A DNA stretch of 45,454 bases from Kitasatospora sp. A2-31 (GCF_022288725.1 NZ_JAKNTA010000019.1:1-45454); one strand, 5' to 3'; positions 24,026-32,162 are shown, counted from the first letter of the stretch. A program made the numbers and translations. Notes: generated by a model from the sequence alone, not told the origin.

Positions 24026-24235
24026 TCAGCCGTTGGAGCGGGAGAACGCCTCCAGCCAGCTGAGCTTCGGGCCGAAGAGGCCCACCGACGCGGCACCGGT
24101 CGACAGACCGGACGCCGACGACGGCTGGGGAGCCCCGCCGCCGTACGCCATGGCCGCCGTCGGGACGGCGATCGTGGCCACCGCCGCCAGGACCGCGGTC
24201 GCGGCGAACTTGCAGAGCGTTCCGCGAACGGACAT
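24026..24235 (-). CDS. Small secreted peptide (69 aa)
   Basis: ATG 24235, with GGAGG seven bases upstream, encodes 69 residues. A classical signal peptide (MSVRGTLCKFAATAVLAAVA, continuing to PTAAMA) ends at an A-M-A cleavage site near residue 30, leaving a mature peptide of about 40 residues: YGGGAPQPSSASGLSTG and then LFGPKLSWLEAFSRSNG. The mature part has no cysteine and is not a chaplin, rodlin or SapB type. A perfect terminator follows, so this is a self-contained, monocistronic gene. Family and function are not recognised; extracellular or wall-associated location is inferred. Confidence 0.75.
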   Translation of the reverse strand: MSVRGTLCKFAATAVLAAVATIAVPTAAMAYGGGAPQPSSASGLSTGAASVGLFGPKLSWLEAFSRSNG

Positions 24236-24482
24236 CTCATGACCTCCAGGTCATCGCTGCTCGTCGAATCTGCCCGGGTGGGCAGGCCGGGCCCGGAGCG
24301 GGCCGCGGAGGCGCCCCGGCGAGGGGCGCGCGAGCCACGTTTGCACACGAACACAGCCGGTTCGAGCTCCCGGCAACCGGTGCCGTGCGAACGGGTGACA
24401 GAGATCCCCCGCCCGGACGAGTGGGGCGGGCCGACCGGGTTACGGGCCGCCGGGCGCAGCTCCTCCGGAACGGGAGACCCGG

Positions 24483-25343
24483 TCAGGAGCCGGATTCCGC
24501 CGTAGGACTGACGGCGGGTTGCTCGGCGTCGCCGAAGCGGGCCAGCGCCAGCGCCCCGGCGATCGCCGCAGCGAAGCCGAGGACGGCCAGCGGGACGGCG
24601 CCGTGCCGGGTGTGGTCCCCGAGCACGGCGACACCGACCACCGCCGGCCCGAGGGTCTCACCCAGCACCATCGCCGCGGTCGCGGCCGTCACCGAGCCGC
24701 ACTGCATCGCCCAGGTGAGCGCCGCGAAGCCGCCGAGGCCGGCGACGGCCACCGCGTACGCGGACGGTTCGGTCCACAGCTCGGCCGGGCTCAGGGCCGG
24801 CAGCACCCGCACGGCCACCCCGACGACACCGAACTGCAGACCGGCCACCAGCCCCAGCAGCGGCGCGGCCCGGCGGCCGCCGAACCGGCCCGCGGCCCAG
24901 CCGGCCGCCAGCAGCAGCACCGCGACGACGAGGGTGCCCAGCCGGAGCCCCTCGCTCCCGTGACCCTCGCCGTCGCGCCCGGCGGTCACGGCCAGCAGGC
25001 AGAGCCCGGCGGAGACCGCGGCGACGCCCGCCCACTCCGTGCGGCGGAGCCGGATGTGCAGCACCCGCGAGGCGCCGACGGCCGTCACCGCGAGGGCGGA
25101 CGCCAGCGCGGCCTCGACCACGTAGAGCGGCAGTCGCTCCAGCGCGTACAGCTCGGCGCCGAAGCCGGCCATGTCCATCCCGACGCCGACGGCGAAGGGC
25201 CACTGGCGCAGCGTTCCGGCGAGGGCCGCCGCTTCTCCGGGTCGGTGGCCGACGGCGGCCCGGCGCGCGCCGAGTGCCTGCAGCACGGTGGCCGATCCGG
25301 TCAGGAGGGCGGCGAGCAGCGCCGCGAGCAGGCCGGTGGACAT
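24483..25343 (-). CDS. DMT superfamily (EamA/NIPA-like) membrane protein
   Basis: 286 residues with about nine to ten hydrophobic segments, arranged as two EamA-like halves (MSTGLLAALLAALLTGSATV at the start; AAMVLGETLGPAVVGVAVLG near the end, the place of the conserved E-x-x-x-P segment). It resembles the NIPA-like/DMT transporters annotated as integral membrane proteins in streptomycetes. The substrate, a metabolite or Mg2+, is unknown. The ATG at 25343 is placed at the first hydrophobic segment; the in-frame extension to 25520 is a charged Pro/Arg stretch and rejected. Confidence 0.8.
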   Translation of the reverse strand: MSTGLLAALLAALLTGSATVLQALGARRAAVGHRPGEAAALAGTLRQWPFAVGVGMDMAGFGAELYALERLPLYVVEAALASALAVTAVGASRVLHIRLRRTEWAGVAAVSAGLCLLAVTAGRDGEGHGSEGLRLGTLVVAVLLLAAGWAAGRFGGRRAAPLLGLVAGLQFGVVGVAVRVLPALSPAELWTEPSAYAVAVAGLGGFAALTWAMQCGSVTAATAAMVLGETLGPAVVGVAVLGDHTRHGAVPLAVLGFAAAIAGALALARFGDAEQPAVSPTAESGS

Positions 25344-25756
25344 GGCCCCGACCGTACGTCCCCGGGCGACCTCACCGCGCCCGGACACGCTGACGGCGGC
25401 GCGGGCCGGGGCCGAGCGCGGTGTTCTGCGCGACGGCCCGACCCCCGCAGCACCCCGTGCTGCTGTTGGTGATCTTCCCCGCGGTGGCACTGCCCTCGTG
25501 GAGGGTCTGGACGAGGGCACCGAATGCGGCCGGGCCGGTCCCGCTCCCGTCCGCCCGTCCGCCCGTCCGTCGGCCCGTCCGTCCGCCCGCCCCAGGGCGG
25601 CCCGGGCCGCGCAGGACCACCACGTGGTGCCGGAGGGCGCGAAGAGCCCGTGGGACGGGCTCCGGCGCGTCCTGCCACCCGCTTCCTCGTCCTAGGCCCG
25701 GGGCCCCGTCGCGAGGGCCCACACCCACGGCCGTCCGAGCCGCCACCGACCGGGGT
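25344..25756. other. Intergenic region with CCGTCCGCC repeats
   Basis: A simple-repeat tract of CCGTCCGCC/CCGT units covers about 25547-25593. On the minus strand an open frame across 25372-25500 has very high third-position GC and ends with ALVQTLHEGSATAGKITNSS and TGCCGG, but no start codon with a ribosome site was found. No gene is called. Confidence 0.5.
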
Positions 25757-26755
25757 TCAGGCCGGGGGCGGCGGGGGCGGGTTGTCGAGGAGGAGGTCGT
25801 GGCCGACGTCGGTGAGGGTGTGGCGGACCTGCTTGCCCTCGCGGCGGGTGGCGATCAGGCCGGCCGTACGCAGGGCTGCGGCATGGGCGGAGGCGGAGGG
25901 CGGGGTGACGCCGAGCCGCCGGGCGAGCTCGGTGGTGGAGCAGGCGCCGCCGGCGATGGCGCGCAGGACGCGGGCCCGGGCGGGGCCGAGCACGGCGGCG
26001 AGGCCGTCGGCGGCCGGTGCCCGGGCCGCAGGCTCGGCGGTCGGGACGGCGATCGGGTGCAGCAGCAGGCTCTGGCGGTCCGGCTCGGCCAGCAGGCTGA
26101 TGCTCCGCTGGACGAAGTAGTTGGGCCGCAGTTCCAGCCCCCGGCCGCCGAGTTCGAAGGAGCCCTCCAGTTCGCCGAGGGTGCACTCCAGCACTCCCTC
26201 GTCCCGCCAGACGGCGTTCCGGTGGAGCGAGCCGAGCATGGCGCCGATCCCGGAGCGGGCGGCGGTGCGGGCCCGGGCGGCGATGTCGGCCTCCAGGGCG
26301 CGGCGGATGTCGGGCCAGTCCGGGGCGAGGCAGGACCGGAACAGCGCCCAGGCACCGTCGCCGACCTCACGCAGGCCCCGGCTGCCGTCCTCGCGCAACC
26401 GGGCCAGGGCGGCCGGGACGTCCGGGCCGCTGCCGAACATCGCGACGCCCTCCTCCACGGCCTGCTGCGGGACGGAGAGGAGCGCGTCCAGCTCGTCGGT
26501 CAACTGCCGGCGGACGGCGTCGAGGTCCGCCACCATGAAGTCGGGGACGCCGACCGGGCTCGCGTTGACCACCTCGAGGAAGCGCACGGCCCGGTGGGGC
26601 ACGTGGCGACGGACGTCCCGCCACCAGCGCTCGCTGCGCGAGCCGCTTCCCTGGTGGACGCCCAACCGGGCCGAGGCCGCCATCAGGTGGTCCAACGGGG
26701 ATATGACGAACCGGGTCCTCGCGAGGTCCGCGACCCCGAACCTCAGCTCGATCAC
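25757..26755 (-). CDS. DUF5937-type regulator with ArsR-like winged helix
   Basis: 332 residues. The first 230 residues match the layout of DUF5937 proteins (RFGVADLARTRFVISPLDHL at the start). The C-terminal 80 residues are an ArsR-like winged helix-turn-helix (VLGPARARVLRAIAGGACST, then ELARRLGVTPPSASAHAAAL, about residues 255-300), ending in a poly-proline tail. Such proteins are soluble regulators, ligand unknown. GTG 26755 has GGAGGAAGG upstream. A 19-bp palindrome (26806-26824) in its promoter region is a likely autoregulatory operator. Confidence 0.85.
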   Translation of the reverse strand: MIELRFGVADLARTRFVISPLDHLMAASARLGVHQGSGSRSERWWRDVRRHVPHRAVRFLEVVNASPVGVPDFMVADLDAVRRQLTDELDALLSVPQQAVEEGVAMFGSGPDVPAALARLREDGSRGLREVGDGAWALFRSCLAPDWPDIRRALEADIAARARTAARSGIGAMLGSLHRNAVWRDEGVLECTLGELEGSFELGGRGLELRPNYFVQRSISLLAEPDRQSLLLHPIAVPTAEPAARAPAADGLAAVLGPARARVLRAIAGGACSTTELARRLGVTPPSASAHAAALRTAGLIATRREGKQVRHTLTDVGHDLLLDNPPPPPPA

Positions 26756-26805
26756 GGACCTTCCTCCGGTTCGCTGCGGCGTTCCGACCTGCCGCGCTGT
26801 TGACT

Positions 26806-26824
26806 ATTAGGCCCAGAGGCTAAT
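26806..26824. promoter_or_regulatory. Palindromic operator candidate for the DUF5937 regulator
   Basis: ATTAGGCCCAGAGGCTAAT is symmetric at seven of nine positions about a central A, with outer half-sites ATTAG and CTAAT. On the minus strand it is joined to TAATAGT, a -10-like stretch, about 50 bases before the GTG. It is conspicuously AT-rich against its surroundings. Confidence 0.55.
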
Positions 26825-27184
26825 GCATGGCCGTCCGGCCGCCCCCGTCGGCATGCTCTCTCTCGTCGGCGCGACCGAGGCCGGCTCCGGCCCCCACCAC
26901 GAGGGGAGTGGGGGTCGGAGCACCATCCGCGCCGGGCGTTCGTGGGACCGGACGCCCGGCGTCAGCCGGCGGACCGCGCCCCGCCGGTGCCCGACCGGCT
27001 TGCGCTGGAGCGCCTCCTTCGACGGTGGCGCGCTGGAGCCCGAAATGTCGCCGGCCGGACATGGATCGGGAATCATGTTGGCCATGACCGAGCGCGAGGC
27101 CGTCGGGTGCTGCTCCGTGCCGGGCCGCCGGCGGGGCAACCGGTCGTGCCGCCGAGAGGCGGGTACGAGGGAGTGGTCCGGCCG
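26825..27184. other. Divergent intergenic region with a long hairpin
   Basis: No gene is seen. GCTCCGGCCCCCAC at 26884-26897 pairs with 26908-26921 (one wobble), forming a 14-bp stem with a 10-base loop. Its position in the leader of the downstream kinase-like gene allows attenuation or simple termination of antisense transcripts; neither is shown. Confidence 0.45.
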
Positions 27185-29257
27185 ATGAGCCCGGCGGAGG
27201 ATTCGGTCGGGGAGCTGACCCTGGAGGCTCTGCTCAGCCAGTCGCCACTGGGGCTGCACATCTTCGACGCCGACCTGCGGCTGGTGCGCCTCAATCCGGC
27301 GACGGCGGCCATGCGGGGCCGCGATGCCCGGGAGCTGGTCGGTCACCCGCTCCGGGACGTGTTCCCGCTGGAGGACCCGGACGCGGTGGAGGCCCTGGCG
27401 CGCTCGGTGCTCGCGGACGGGCGGCCCGTGCTGGAACGGCGCGTCCGGGCGTTCACCGACCCGCCCCCGGCACCGGCCCGCACGTACTCGGTGTCGTTCT
27501 TCCGGCTGCGGTCGCAGGCGGGGACGGTCCACGGGCTGGCCGCGGCCGTGGTGGACGTGACGGAACTGGCGGCCGCCGAGGCCGGCTCGCAGGTTCTGGG
27601 CGCCGTCCGGACACGGGTCGGTGGCTCGCTGGAGACGGTCGACATCTGCCGGGAGCTGGCCGACGTCCTTGCGGGTGGCATGGCCGATGCGGTGGTCGTG
27701 GAGGTCGTCGACGCGCTGATGACCGGCGACGATCCCCCGCTCTTCCCGACGCCGGACCTCGTGGCCCTGCACGGCACGGCGGTGAGGCTCCGCGGCACCG
27801 GCCCCGCAACCGGGCCGCTCGGATCCTCGCACGTGCCGGACGCGGCGTCACCCTTCGGCCTGGCGCTGATGCAGGGCAGGCCGGTCACGGTCAGGCCGGC
27901 AGGCGGCGAGGCGTGGCTGCCCGCCACCGCCGATCACGCCGCGGCCCTGGGCGGGGCGACGCCCGTCGCCGTGCTGGTCGCGCCCTTCGTCCTGCGGGGC
28001 GCATCCCTGGGCCTGGTGACCATGTACCGGCGGGAGGGTTCCCCCGCGTTCACCGACGACGACGGGGCACTGGCCGCGACGGTCGCGGACTACGTCGCCC
28101 TGTGCCTGGACAACTCCCGCCGCTACACCCGCGAGCACGCCGTCGCCGCCACGGTGCAGCGCAGGTTCCTGCCGCGGGCACCGCAGTCCGCGGCCGGCCT
28201 GGAGATCGCGCAGGGGTACCTGCCGACCCATCGGGCCAGCGGCGGCTGGTACGACGTCATCCCCCTGCCGGGTTCCCGCACCGCGCTCGTCATCGGCGAG
28301 GTCGACGGCCAGGGGATCCACACCGCCGCGACGATGGGCCAGCTGCGCACCGCGCTGCGCTGCCTCGCCTCGCTCGACCTCGAACCCGACGAGCTGCTGG
28401 CCCGTCTGGACGAGACCACGCGGCAACTGGCCGCGGAACGGCGCGCGCTGCCCGCGGCCGACCCGCTACGGGAACATCCGCTGACGGCGAGCTGCCTGTG
28501 CGCGGTCTACGACCCGGCTTCCGGCACCCTCGCCGCGGCCCGCGCCGGCAGCCCCGGCCTGGTCCTCGTCTCCCCCGACGGTGCCCTCGCCGACGTGGAC
28601 CTCCCGGACGGACCCACGCTGGGAACCTCCGAAACGGCTCCCTTCGCCGCGATGCGGATGCCCGTCCCCCACGGCACGGTGCTGGCGCTCACCACACCGG
28701 CCCTGTACACCGCCCTGGGATCCCGGGGGCTGCACGCCGGCCTCGTCCCCCCGGGGCGCGCACTGCGCGAGCAGTGCGACCGGCTCCTGCTCTCGTCGGG
28801 CCACGCCGGCCGGGCGGGAGCGGTGATCCTGCTCCTGGGCCGGGCCGCCGGACTGGACCGCGACGCCACGGCGGACTGGGTCCTGGACGCCGACGAGCGG
28901 GCCCCCGCCCGGGCCCGGTCGCTCGTACGGGCCCAGCTGGGGCACTGGGGAGTGCGCGAAGAGGCCGTGTACGCCACCGAGCTGGTGGTGAGCGAGCTGG
29001 TGACCAACGTGGTCCGCTACGGCGATCCGCCGTGCCGCCTGCGCCTGATCAACGCCGACCGCCTGAGTGTCGAGGTCAGCGACGGCGAGGCCTCCAGTCC
29101 CCACCTCCGCCACGCCCGGACCACGGACGAGGGCGGCCGCGGGCTGTACATCGTGTCGCAACTCGCGGACCGATGGGGCGTCCGGTTCGCCGCCACGGGA
29201 AAGACGGTGTGGGTGGAACAGGTCGTCGCCGAGGACCGGTCCTGGGAGCAGCAGTAG
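27185..29257 (+). CDS. PAS-GAF-pseudophosphatase-HATPase regulator (SpoIIE/RsbU-RsbW fusion type)
   Basis: 690 residues. Order: PAS (LSQSPLGLHIFDADLRLVRL, residues 12-130), GAF (145-315), a SpoIIE/PP2C-like domain (from VAATVQRRFLPRAP, 318-555) and a C-terminal RsbW-type HATPase (ELVVSELVTNVVRYGD near 600, DEGGRGLYIVSQLADRWG near 655). This family controls anti-sigma/anti-anti-sigma switches in Streptomyces. The kinase N and G boxes look intact. The phosphatase metal sites do not: the expected GGDWYD reads SGGWYD, GDVMGHG reads GEVDGQG, and TDGLVE reads TTPALYT. ATG 27185 follows GGGAG; upstream in-frame text is not protein-like. A hexamer repeat tract follows the stop. Confidence 0.88.
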   Translation: MSPAEDSVGELTLEALLSQSPLGLHIFDADLRLVRLNPATAAMRGRDARELVGHPLRDVFPLEDPDAVEALARSVLADGRPVLERRVRAFTDPPPAPARTYSVSFFRLRSQAGTVHGLAAAVVDVTELAAAEAGSQVLGAVRTRVGGSLETVDICRELADVLAGGMADAVVVEVVDALMTGDDPPLFPTPDLVALHGTAVRLRGTGPATGPLGSSHVPDAASPFGLALMQGRPVTVRPAGGEAWLPATADHAAALGGATPVAVLVAPFVLRGASLGLVTMYRREGSPAFTDDDGALAATVADYVALCLDNSRRYTREHAVAATVQRRFLPRAPQSAAGLEIAQGYLPTHRASGGWYDVIPLPGSRTALVIGEVDGQGIHTAATMGQLRTALRCLASLDLEPDELLARLDETTRQLAAERRALPAADPLREHPLTASCLCAVYDPASGTLAAARAGSPGLVLVSPDGALADVDLPDGPTLGTSETAPFAAMRMPVPHGTVLALTTPALYTALGSRGLHAGLVPPGRALREQCDRLLLSSGHAGRAGAVILLLGRAAGLDRDATADWVLDADERAPARARSLVRAQLGHWGVREEAVYATELVVSELVTNVVRYGDPPCRLRLINADRLSVEVSDGEASSPHLRHARTTDEGGRGLYIVSQLADRWGVRFAATGKTVWVEQVVAEDRSWEQQ

Positions 29258-29280
29258 AGCGGTGACCCGGTTCCGGTTCA

Positions 29281-29316
29281 CCTGTACCTGCACCTGCACC
29301 TGCGCCTGCACCTGCA
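29281..29316 (+). repeat. Six tandem CCTGCA hexamers
   Basis: Six consecutive hexamers of CCTGCA (copies 1 and 4 with one change each) start 24 bases after the kinase-like gene. Their number may vary between strains. They end where an AT-rich promoter-like stretch begins (about 29318-29375). Confidence 0.85.
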
Positions 29317-29390
29317 ATCCATGCCGCATATCTATACGAAACATGGCAAACTGGGCATAAGTGATAGTGCTCTACAGAGGAAGATCACCC

Positions 29391-29537
29391 ATGCCACATG
29401 GAGCCCACCCCCACGCTCCTCCCGTCCGCGCGGACATCGACCGGGCCCGCGGCTGCGAAGAATGTCGCAGCTGGGGCACCGTGATCACGCCCGAGGGCCG
29501 CCACGAGCTGTGCCCCCGGTGTCAGCAGCGTGATTGA
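29391..29537 (+). CDS. 48-residue zinc-ribbon-like protein
   Basis: ATG 29391 with GAGGAAG eight bases upstream gives 48 residues beginning MPHGAHPHAPPVRADIDRA. It has two CxxC pairs, CEEC (residues 22-25) and CPRC (41-44), separated by 15 residues (RSWGTVITPEGRHEL), which would fold into a small zinc ribbon. The upstream 55 bases are strikingly AT-rich for this genome (CATATCTATACGAAACATGG, GGGCATAAGTGATAGTGC) and probably hold a strong promoter. It may be a DNA- or protein-binding regulator; no family name is known to me. Confidence 0.7.
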   Translation: MPHGAHPHAPPVRADIDRARGCEECRSWGTVITPEGRHELCPRCQQRD

Positions 29538-29765
29538 ACCCGCGACCTCCGATCCCCGGCCGGCGACCGCAGCACGCCTTCGACGCATTCGGCCCGTGGC
29601 CGACCCACCCGCCACCCCCGGCCAGGGAGCCCCTGTCCAGGCTCCCTGCCGGAAGCGGATCGCACCTCGTTCGCCCCCCGCCGTCGAGGCCCACGGCCTC
29701 CGGCCCCTCCGAACCCGAGGAGAGGCGGGGAGCGATGTCGGTGCACGCCCCTACGCTGTGCGGCC

Positions 29766-30386
29766 ATGGGACTCTCCGTTTCCGTCGGCTTCCTCCACGA
29801 CCAGATCCGCAACGACCCCGAGGGGTACGAGTACCACCGCGACGCCTTCGCCCGCCTCGGCCGGGCGCTCGAGGCAGAGGGCATCGCCTGGCGCGAGCCC
29901 GAGGTCACCGACCCGCCGCCCGCCGCCGCCTTCTCCGGAGGCTTCCCCTACGGCTACCTCACCCAGCTGCGCCGGATCCTGGTGCTCACCATCCTCGGCG
30001 AGGCCGTGAGGCCCGCGGCGGCGGTCGGCGGCGACGAGTTCCTACGCGACTGCGAGAAGATCGACGACGAGACCTCGATGCTCTCCTCCCACCTGCTCTG
30101 CCACGCCGACAACGCCGGCTACTACGTACCCGTCGACTTCGTGGACCCGCTCTTCCTGCCCGCGCAGGCGCAGGTCGCGGGCGCCGGGATGGTGGGCTCC
30201 AGCCAACGGCTGCTCGCCGAGCTCGCGTCCATCGCACCGTCGATCGGCATCGATCCCGAAGCGGCCGCCGAACCCTGCGAGGACCCCGCCGGCACACCGT
30301 TCGAGAGCGAGCGCTTCGCCTGGCGCCAGCTCCACCAGGCCTGCGTCGCGAGCATCGCCGAGGGCCACGCCGTCGTCTTCCACTGA
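29766..30386 (+). CDS. Hypothetical protein (206 aa)
   Basis: Soluble, acidic protein of 206 residues (MGLSVSVGFLHDQIRNDPEG ...). It is rich in protein-like text (FPYGYLTQLRRILVLTILGE, HADNAGYYVPVDFVDPLFLP) and close in style to hypothetical proteins widespread in Streptomyces with no assigned function. No signal peptide, membrane span or known catalytic motif is visible. There is no ribosome site at ATG 29766, but TACGCT lies eight bases upstream, so a leaderless mRNA is possible. Its original terminator has been split by the insertion element that starts 24 bases after the stop. Confidence 0.75.
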   Translation: MGLSVSVGFLHDQIRNDPEGYEYHRDAFARLGRALEAEGIAWREPEVTDPPPAAAFSGGFPYGYLTQLRRILVLTILGEAVRPAAAVGGDEFLRDCEKIDDETSMLSSHLLCHADNAGYYVPVDFVDPLFLPAQAQVAGAGMVGSSQRLLAELASIAPSIGIDPEAAAEPCEDPAGTPFESERFAWRQLHQACVASIAEGHAVVFH

Positions 30387-30388
30387 CA

Positions 30389-30402
30389 CCGCCCCCGACC
30401 GC
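30389..30402. terminator. Left arm of a terminator split by the IS element
   Basis: CCGCCCCCGACCGC here is nearly complementary to GCGGCGGGGGGCGG at 32190-32203 on the other side of the element. Without the IS and one copy of the duplication, the two arms would face each other around AGGA between two convergent genes. Confidence 0.55.
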
Positions 30403-30409
30403 AGGAGCG
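30400..30409. repeat. Target-site duplication, left copy
   Basis: CGCAGGAGCG directly abuts the left inverted repeat and recurs at 32183-32192 directly after the right one. The 10-mer is itself palindromic at its ends (CGC-AGGA-GCG). Confidence 0.85.
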
Positions 30410-30440
30410 GACGCTGTTGGTTAATCCGGGGGCTGCGTGA

Positions 30441-30481
30441 CGTCGGCCTGTCCGACCCCGTTGGGGTTGGGCAGGCCGACG
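30441..30481 (+). terminator. Read-in terminator hairpin inside the left IS end
   Basis: A 19-pair stem (two G-U wobbles) with loop GTT: the outer arms CGTCGGCCTG and CAGGCCGACG are perfect. It is followed by TTGCGTTTT, which makes it a Rho-independent terminator in form. It lies 22 bases before the transposase start and would stop transcripts entering from the neighbouring gene. Confidence 0.7.
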
Positions 30482-30503
30482 TTGCGTTTTGGGAGGGACT
30501 GGG

Positions 30504-32150
30504 GTGTCGCTGCGAGGGGTGGGGCTGGGCGAGGTGCCGGAGGAGACCGCTCGGCTGGCGCGGGCGGTGTTCCCGAAGGGGTGCCTGGCGATGCGGCTGC
30601 GGGACGACCTCCAGGTGGTGATCGCGGACGCGGACTTCGCGGGGCTGTACGCGGTCCGGGGCCGCCCTGCGGTATCGCCGGCCCGGCTGGCGGTGGTGTC
30701 CGTGTTGCAGTTCACCGAGGGGCTGACGGACCGGCAGGCCGCCCATGCGGTGCGCTCGCGCCTGGACTGGAAGTACGCGCTGGGGCTGGAACTGGCGGAC
30801 ACCGGGTTCGACTTCTCGGTCCTGAGCGAGTTCCGTGCCCGGCTGGCCGCGTCGGACACGGGTCAGCGGGTGTTCGACGCGCTGCTGGACGCGGCCCAGC
30901 GGGCTGGGCTGCTCAAGAGCGGAGGGCGTCAGCGCACCGACTCCACGCATGTCCTCGCGGTCACCCGGGACCTGAGCCGGCTGGAGTTCGTGGTCGAGAC
31001 GCTGCGGACGGCGTTGAACGCCGTCGCGGACACCTGCGGGCAGTGGCTGGCGGAGGTTGCCCGGCCTGAGTGGTTCGACCGCTACTCGGCCCGGCCGGAG
31101 GAGACCCGCTTCCCCAGCCGGTGGGCGGCCCGCGCCGCTCACGGGGATCAGGTCGGCGAGGACGGCTTCGCCCTGTGGGAGGCGGTGAGCGGCCCACACG
31201 CGCCGCCCGGGCTTCGGGGTCTGCCCGCGCTGGAGGTCATGCGGCAGGTCTGGGTCCAGCAGTTCCAGGTCGTGGACGGGCAGGTGCGGTGGCGGGAGAT
31301 GAAGAACGTCCCGCCGGGTCTGCTCCGGCTGCGGACCCCGCACGAGACGGATGCCCGCACCGGGGCCAAGAACGACACCGCCTGGAGCGGCTACAAGGCC
31401 CACCTGACCGAGACCTGCGAGCCCGGCACGCCGCACCTGGTCACCAACGTCGTCACGACGCCAGCGCCGGTGCCCGATCTCTCGGTCACCGAGCGAATCC
31501 ACACCTTGCTGGCCGACCGCGGCCTGCTGCCGGATGTGCACCTGGCGGACGCCGGCTACGTCGATGCCGAACAGGTCCACCTGGCCTGGCGCGACCACCG
31601 CGTCGAGCTCGTGGGCCCGCTCGCCCGGGACACCAACCGGCAGACGACGCAGTCGGCGGGCTTCGACAACAGCCGCTTCACCGTTGACTGGGACAACAGG
31701 CACGTCGCCTGCCCGAACGGCCGGACCAGCACGACCTGGCGGGAGACCACCAGCCACCGGGGCACGCCCGTGGTCCGGGCGAAGTTCGCGGCCCGCGACT
31801 GCACCGCCTGCCCGGCCCGTCAGGACTGCACCAGCTCACCCAACGGCCGCTACATCACCCTGCGGCCACGCGCGGAGCACGAGATCCTCCAGCGGCTGAG
31901 GCCGCAGCAGGACACCCCGCAGTGGCGTAAGCGCTACAACGTTCGCGCCGGCGTCGAGGGCACCATCGCCCAGGCCGTCAACGCCCTCGACATGCGCCGA
32001 TCCCGCTATCGCGGACTCGCCAAGACCCACCTGCAGAACCTGTTCACCGGGGCGGCGATCAACCTCATCCGCATCGACGCCTGGCTCACTGGCCAGCCCC
32101 TGGCCCCCACCCGCATCACGTCGTTCGCAGCACTCCGCCCCGCTGGATGA
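30504..32150 (+). CDS. IS1182 family transposase
   Basis: 548 residues from GTG 30504, six bases after GGAGGG. The N-terminal DUF772 region (LRDDLQVVIADADFAGLYAV, VSVLQFTEGLTDRQAAHAVR) and the DDE residues are seen: first Asp in RQRTDSTHVLA, second Asp in HLADAGYVDAEQ, and Glu in RYNVRAGVEGTIAQAV. A cysteine cluster (CTACPARQDC) precedes the last motif, as usual for this family. The frame is intact. Its stop codon lies in the loop of the downstream hairpin. Confidence 0.95.
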   Translation: MSLRGVGLGEVPEETARLARAVFPKGCLAMRLRDDLQVVIADADFAGLYAVRGRPAVSPARLAVVSVLQFTEGLTDRQAAHAVRSRLDWKYALGLELADTGFDFSVLSEFRARLAASDTGQRVFDALLDAAQRAGLLKSGGRQRTDSTHVLAVTRDLSRLEFVVETLRTALNAVADTCGQWLAEVARPEWFDRYSARPEETRFPSRWAARAAHGDQVGEDGFALWEAVSGPHAPPGLRGLPALEVMRQVWVQQFQVVDGQVRWREMKNVPPGLLRLRTPHETDARTGAKNDTAWSGYKAHLTETCEPGTPHLVTNVVTTPAPVPDLSVTERIHTLLADRGLLPDVHLADAGYVDAEQVHLAWRDHRVELVGPLARDTNRQTTQSAGFDNSRFTVDWDNRHVACPNGRTSTTWRETTSHRGTPVVRAKFAARDCTACPARQDCTSSPNGRYITLRPRAEHEILQRLRPQQDTPQWRKRYNVRAGVEGTIAQAVNALDMRRSRYRGLAKTHLQNLFTGAAINLIRIDAWLTGQPLAPTRITSFAALRPAG

Positions 32151-32162
32151 CCAGCGGGGCGG
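32135..32162 (+). terminator. Transposase terminator overlapping its stop codon
   Basis: CCGCCCCGCTGG (32135-32146) pairs perfectly with 32151-32162; the 4-base loop ATGA contains the TGA stop of the transposase. It lies just inside the right end of the element. Confidence 0.65.

Noticed and set aside
23839..24063. Plus-strand frame starting MIDTGGPEARGPGG
   Set aside because: No ribosome site, no third-position GC preference, and it runs through the perfect terminator hairpin of the opposite gene.
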